Notes under the pieces: generated by a model
Told to the model about the DNA's origin: nothing
What the model saw: the letters and a program-made list of their open reading frames with translations, nothing else
The model's database searches: none
Translations under genes and position numbers: made by a program
Shown: positions 59,878 to 64,000 of the stretch, in pieces
How positions within the stretch are numbered: position 1 is the first letter of the stretch
How the letters are laid out: each line of letters opens with the position of its first letter
Assembly: GCA_905116865.2 (NCBI GenBank)
Contig: CAJHNH020000800.1
Span: 287,875-351,874, forward strand
Source: Candidula unifasciata
Taxonomy: Eukaryota > Mollusca > Gastropoda > Stylommatophora > Geomitridae
Reading direction: 5' to 3'
Length of the DNA: 64,000 nucleotides

Positions 59878-60089
59878 GTTCCTTGGAAGGCGGTAATAGA
59901 CTCAGCAGCACCTACAATTCAGCAAGCCTTTCTCCCCAAGAGAGGGAGTTGAATAGCATGGAGACGCTGCAGCTCTTCACACAGATCCTTGACGTGGCAG
60001 AGCAGCAGGGCACCAGGGATCAGGCAGATCCAAGAGTGAGACACGAGCTAGGCCAGCTTCCAGCCTCTGTCATGGACATGCTGTACTGA
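59878..60089 (+). CDS. Giant gene, last coding exon
   Basis: The acceptor GTGCTTATCAG precedes 212 nt. Entered in phase 1 it encodes SLEGGNRLSSTYNSASLSPQ, then ERELNSMETLQLFTQILDVA, EQQGTRDQADPRVRHELGQL and PASVMDMLY, then TGA at 60,087-60,089. The METLQLFTQILDVAEQQ segment is a plausible amphipathic helix or short coiled coil. The joint with exon 5 is discussed there. Confidence 0.75.
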
Positions 60090-60239
60090 AAAGTACATCT
60101 CTGATGAACATGCAAAGACAGGGCATATCTCTTACAGTGTACGCAGATGACATTTCTAATGGAATAACAGTTTAGAATGATCACCTGAACCTAAAACTTG
60201 GTAATTAAAAGGAGACAGGTTGTGTCAAATGTTTTTCCA

Positions 60240-60245
60240 AATAAA
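60240..60245 (+). terminator. Polyadenylation signal AATAAA
   Basis: This canonical hexamer lies 151 bases after the stop codon. More occur at 60,417-60,426 (AATAAATAAA) and about 61,320. Which one is used cannot be told from sequence; the long AT-rich region suggests a long or alternatively ended 3' UTR. Confidence 0.55.
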
Positions 60246-62010
60246 ATATTTTGAAAATATGTTCCACAAAAATGACTTATATGAAATACACTATTGGATG
60301 TTATCATAACCTAGAATATTTAGGCAGACAGAATAACCATTTTACGAACAGCAAGACGTTTTGCTGTATGTAAATAAATAGTTTGTATAAATAACATATG
60401 ATGTTTATAAATGTCTAATAAATAAACACCATATAACAGATAAGATATCAAATAAATGAAACAATTCTGGAAATTTAGACAGACAATATTTAAAGTAAAT
60501 TAATAACTTTAAAATATGCTATTTTTTTTTCTAGTTTTAATTTTTGTATAAAAATCAGATTATTATATTTTATATGCAAAAATTTTACATGAGAAGTTTA
60601 TTCTATAAACATTGATGTCACAATTTTGTAATATATTTATAAAATGTTAAAACATATTATACTTACCGCTTTGTCATGCTTGCATATACAAAAGATAATA
60701 CAAGAATCTGTTTGAATGCATGTTTCCAAGGCTTTTTAGTTGTGCGTCAAATTTTTCTGACTGGTTGAACTTAATCTTATGTTGACTTAGTACTGACATG
60801 CAGGACAAGTTTTGCATTGCAGTATGCTTCTCTGAATATTTACTTAATTTGTGTGGAGACTTAGAGGAGCATCATAGCTGTATTATCTTGTGTAAAGCCA
60901 TAGTGGCTTTTGTTTGTTATGTCTGTTACTTAGTATGTTCTCAGCTTGTACAAACAATTAACCACACTTTTTTCTTGGCTGGCCCTTTGGCTAGTCCACC
61001 AGTTTATCACCACAACAGTGCTAGTTCATTTTCTTGTTGAAGAGAAAAACTTTCTCATCACTCATGAATTGGAAATGTGGACACCAGAGCTTACTTAGGA
61101 AATGATAGTTGTTATTGGAAGAAGATCAGTGTAACTCATAGGGTCATGAGCAACTATTTATAAAATTATATTTTTTTTCACCTTAACCCTTCTCTTGCCG
61201 GAGGAGTGTAAAATTAGCTGTAAATAAACACATGCTGTGTTCCTTAGTACCGACAAAAAATTAAGGATGCTTTCAAGGGATTGACTTTGCTCTTATATCC
61301 TTGTGTGTACTGAGTATGAAAATAAAGAAATGATTCCACAATCCTACCAAGCTGAATAGACATGTTGATACAATATGATGTTGATCAAATACAACTGCTG
61401 TGTGAAAGATGGGTTTTGGAAGGGCTGAATGTAAGACGGGCCTACATGCCCAATTTGTGACCCTTTGAAAAAAAGTTCATTCATTCGTTCGTTAGGTGTA
61501 TATGGTTTATACTGGCAGACAAAAGTTAACAGATCTGATGACCCCATGTAATATAAATACAAGCTGAATTCTTCTATAAGTGAAGTCACTAAAGCTTCTA
61601 GTTATTATGCCACTGTGTCCTTTCCCTTCGCTCTTGAAGAATGTTGACACATAAAAAATAAATATATTTATGTAAATATTTTGCAAATGTTGTTGTTAAC
61701 ATTTAACTTATGCTCATCAACCATCTGTGAAATGTACAAAAGTCAATAATCATATAAAGTATACATTTATGTGAAATGAGGTAGAATAATGGCTAGTGTA
61801 CCTAAATACTTTTTTCACTTTTCATATACCATCAGCATATACATAGTCTGGTGGTTAAATAAATTAAATAATGAGACAGATTTTCTTATAACCAAGACAA
61901 AAGAAGCTATCACTGAAGCAAAGCCTGTTATCCAGACAGGCACCATCCCTGTGATTTTGGCTGAATTGTACTGCTGCCCAGTCAACAGTCGATAAGTAAT
62001 GTGAAAAAAG
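60246..62010. other. AT-rich 3' UTR and downstream sequence
   Basis: The base composition falls to strongly AT-rich after the stop codon. No further coding frame is convincing; an 80-codon frame at 60,798-61,040 shows no motif. Confidence 0.4.
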
Positions 62011-62017
62011 TACCTTT

Positions 62018-62268
62018 TCCCCACCTTCAGGCATATAGGGCTAGAGCTATATTTTTATAGACCAGTTGGCACAAGATGGGTGATGTGGTCAGCATCATAC
62101 CGGCCGCCTTTACTTCCCGGGACTACACTCGGTATCCACTCAAGGCTGGGTCGACCTGCGAGTCAAGGTCATTTTTTAAAAAAAAGTCCGGCTTTGCCAG
62201 GGAGCAAACTCATGACCTTCTGATCCGCACGCAAGCGTATAGCAGCTACACCACAGCGACTCCCCGAT
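62018..62268 (-). mobile_element. tRNA-derived SINE, family X, near full length, antisense
   Basis: Read on the minus strand, the head is GGAGTCGCTGTGGTGTAGCT with GGTCATGAGTTTGCTCC as box B region. The body is ACCTTGACTCGCAGGTCGAC plus CCAGCCTTG, and the tail GGAAGTAAAGGCGGCCGG ... ATATAGCTCTAGCCCTATAT. It is the most complete copy in this window and a reference for the fragments at 6.6, 13.2, 22.3, 40.6, 49.1, 53.15 and 55.8 kb. Confidence 0.8.
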
Positions 62269-62269
62269 A

Positions 62270-63320
62270 AATAATGAGTAGTGAGAGAAATAAGTAGTGG
62301 GAGTGGTGTAGGTACAAATTAGCATGGCAGCATGGAGCAAAGAGGAAACATTAAATTCTCATTATTTAATTACCAAATTATGTACATAAACTCTGGTTGT
62401 ATACTGTTAGTGCATCTGTATACATATATAAGAGCTGTGGTAGTGCACCATAATAAACATTGCAAATACTGTGGTAGCATATGCTTTGTACCTGCACCCA
62501 ATATATATATATAGATGTATATAATTTTTGTGTGTGTGAGATAGGCTAGTGCACTGTTAGCGCACTATTAGAAAACCTTTATAAAGTTATACCTTGGCTA
62601 AAGAGTGATTCTGATTTTTTTGACAACAAATATTTGTAATTTTTCACTGTTTTTCGGCCTCTAGAATTTCCTTGGAAAATTTGTATTCTTCTTGTGCGGT
62701 AGCTCTTAAAAGGACAGTTAGCATACTGTATTGTAGTTTACAGCAAAGTGGCACTATCTTCGCCCTCTAGACCAACATATATGATTTATGAAGATCCTTA
62801 GTTAGTGGTCTTTTATGATATACGTATTGAGGGACAGTGGAGAATTTCTTGCTTCCCCATAACTTGGACCCCAGAAACAACACGAGGACCTCAATAAAAT
62901 GAAAAATACTTTTGTATTAATTTGTATTAATTTCAAATTTCTAATTAATTATTCCAGTGCCATGTAACTCATTCTGTATTCATTTATTATTCCAAAAATA
63001 GAACATTTTCTGGACCTTTTCTTTCCATCAAATTCTGAAAATTATCTGGACATTTTTTTAAAGTCATGGTTCCAAGTTCACTGCAGAAGGGTTGCCACAT
63101 CACTGCTCCATTTCTATGCCAGTGGAAATCACACAAAATGTCTGCCACTGTCCTGTTTGAATACTAGTAAAATAACATGTTAGGCTCAGCAAAATCTTGG
63201 AGCTCACACATGCAATTTGAATGCATAAGGCAGCTGTCAGATATGCCAGCACTAACAGTCCCACACCAGAATGTTGCTGTCTGTGGCTCTAGAGCTGTAC
63301 TTATTTAAAACAATGCCTTC
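62270..63320. other. AT-rich unassigned sequence
   Basis: No gene, RNA or repeat is supported. Confidence 0.4.
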
Positions 63321-63323
63321 TAC

Positions 63324-63392
63324 TACTGGGGATTAAACCCAGACCATTGTCTCGGCAGGCAAGTGCACTAGCCACTCTGCCACCACAGCTCA
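63324..63392 (-). mobile_element. Antisense tRNA-like SINE head
   Basis: On the minus strand GAGCTGTGGTGGCAGAGTGG, CTAGTGCACTTGCCTGCCG and TCTGGGTTTAATCCCCAG have good box A and box B patterns with the right spacing. It is a well-preserved tRNA-like head; a full acceptor stem is not present, so I call it a SINE part and not a tRNA gene. Confidence 0.65.
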
Positions 63393-64000
63393 AAGACAAT
63401 ATTCTGCAAATAACTGTTATTTCTACAGTGTTAACATTTCCAAAATGGACACTTCTGGTCTTGAAAAAGCCAAGTTTGTTTACTAATGCTGTATGTTAAA
63501 TTATATAAAATGTATCCCACCTGCTCAAATACTTATACAACTATTAATCAAGAATTATTTTATGTATACAAATTAAAATAATGCCTCTAAATGCGACAAT
63601 GTTTAATTATCTGCTATGTGTATATTTAATAACTGTATTGTTACACACACACACATGCACGCACGCATGCATACACACACTCACACATTCAAACATATAT
63701 ATATATATATATAATAGCTTTGTTTGCATCTTATACTGATAAAGTCTTATTGCTATCTACATGTTTTTAGAAATAACATGTTTGATTCGGTGATAATGAG
63801 GAATTGGTAGAATTTGTAACCAGATCATGCTTATTTATGTAAACTGTGCATTTGTATATTGTCATGACAAAGAACGTGCTGGGTTTTATTTAAGAAAGTG
63901 GTAGAATTGATTAACAGATCAAGCAGTTCATTGTCACTTCTGTACACTGTGTACTTTTATCTCTTCATACCATCGGGCTATCTTCTTTTTCTGATTCAAC
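63393..64000. other. AT-rich unassigned sequence
   Basis: CA/TA microsatellite DNA is found at about 63,640-63,712. Nothing else is supported. Confidence 0.45.

Noticed and set aside
63324..63392. Functional tRNA gene on the minus strand
   Set aside because: Box A and B are good, but a paired acceptor stem and a proper anticodon arm could not be drawn; more likely a SINE head.

Overview
The window is animal nuclear DNA: spliced exons, many decayed retrotransposon fragments, tRNA-derived SINEs, hAT-type MITEs, and an unusual load of minisatellites and microsatellites. The repeat style suggests a mollusc, perhaps a heterobranch gastropod. That is inference from style; nothing here is diagnostic. 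There are no operons, CRISPR arrays or prokaryotic genes.

Positions 1-24,594 hold no protein gene I can support. The stretch contains an inverted repeat (341-610), four large minisatellites (39-, 43-, 44/45- and 42-bp units), RTE-like LINE 3' ends on both strands, an antisense RNase H remnant (20.4-21.1 kb), several SINE families, and a 217-bp hAT MITE with a perfect 8-bp target-site duplication.

Positions 24,595-60,089 on the + strand are one gene, which dominates the window. Its first coding exon is 15,373 nt with no intron: 5,124 codons of low-complexity, probably disordered protein. The order is a proline-rich N-terminal part, an Arg/Ser motif belt, an acidic zone with nine copies of a conserved ~40-residue repeat and four copies of a second one, then a second Ser-rich part. 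Small exons follow at 51,697-51,819, 53,683-53,816, 55,543-55,710 (or 55,696), 59,262-59,505 and 59,878-60,089, with a possible extra exon at 59,055-59,185. The phases fit one frame of about 5,417 residues, or about 5,456 with the extra exon. The 41-codon exon at 51.7 kb has the same phase at both ends and was found by reading splice signals. I do not recognise the family.

The introns are packed with repeats: a SINE inside a LINE, a LINE inside a minisatellite, a LINE inside a SINE, hAT MITEs, a three-unit hairpin-rich tandem repeat, and an antisense protein-like segment at 53.3-53.6 kb.

Positions 60,090-64,000 are AT-rich: the 3' UTR with polyadenylation signals, then SINE copies and apparently empty sequence.
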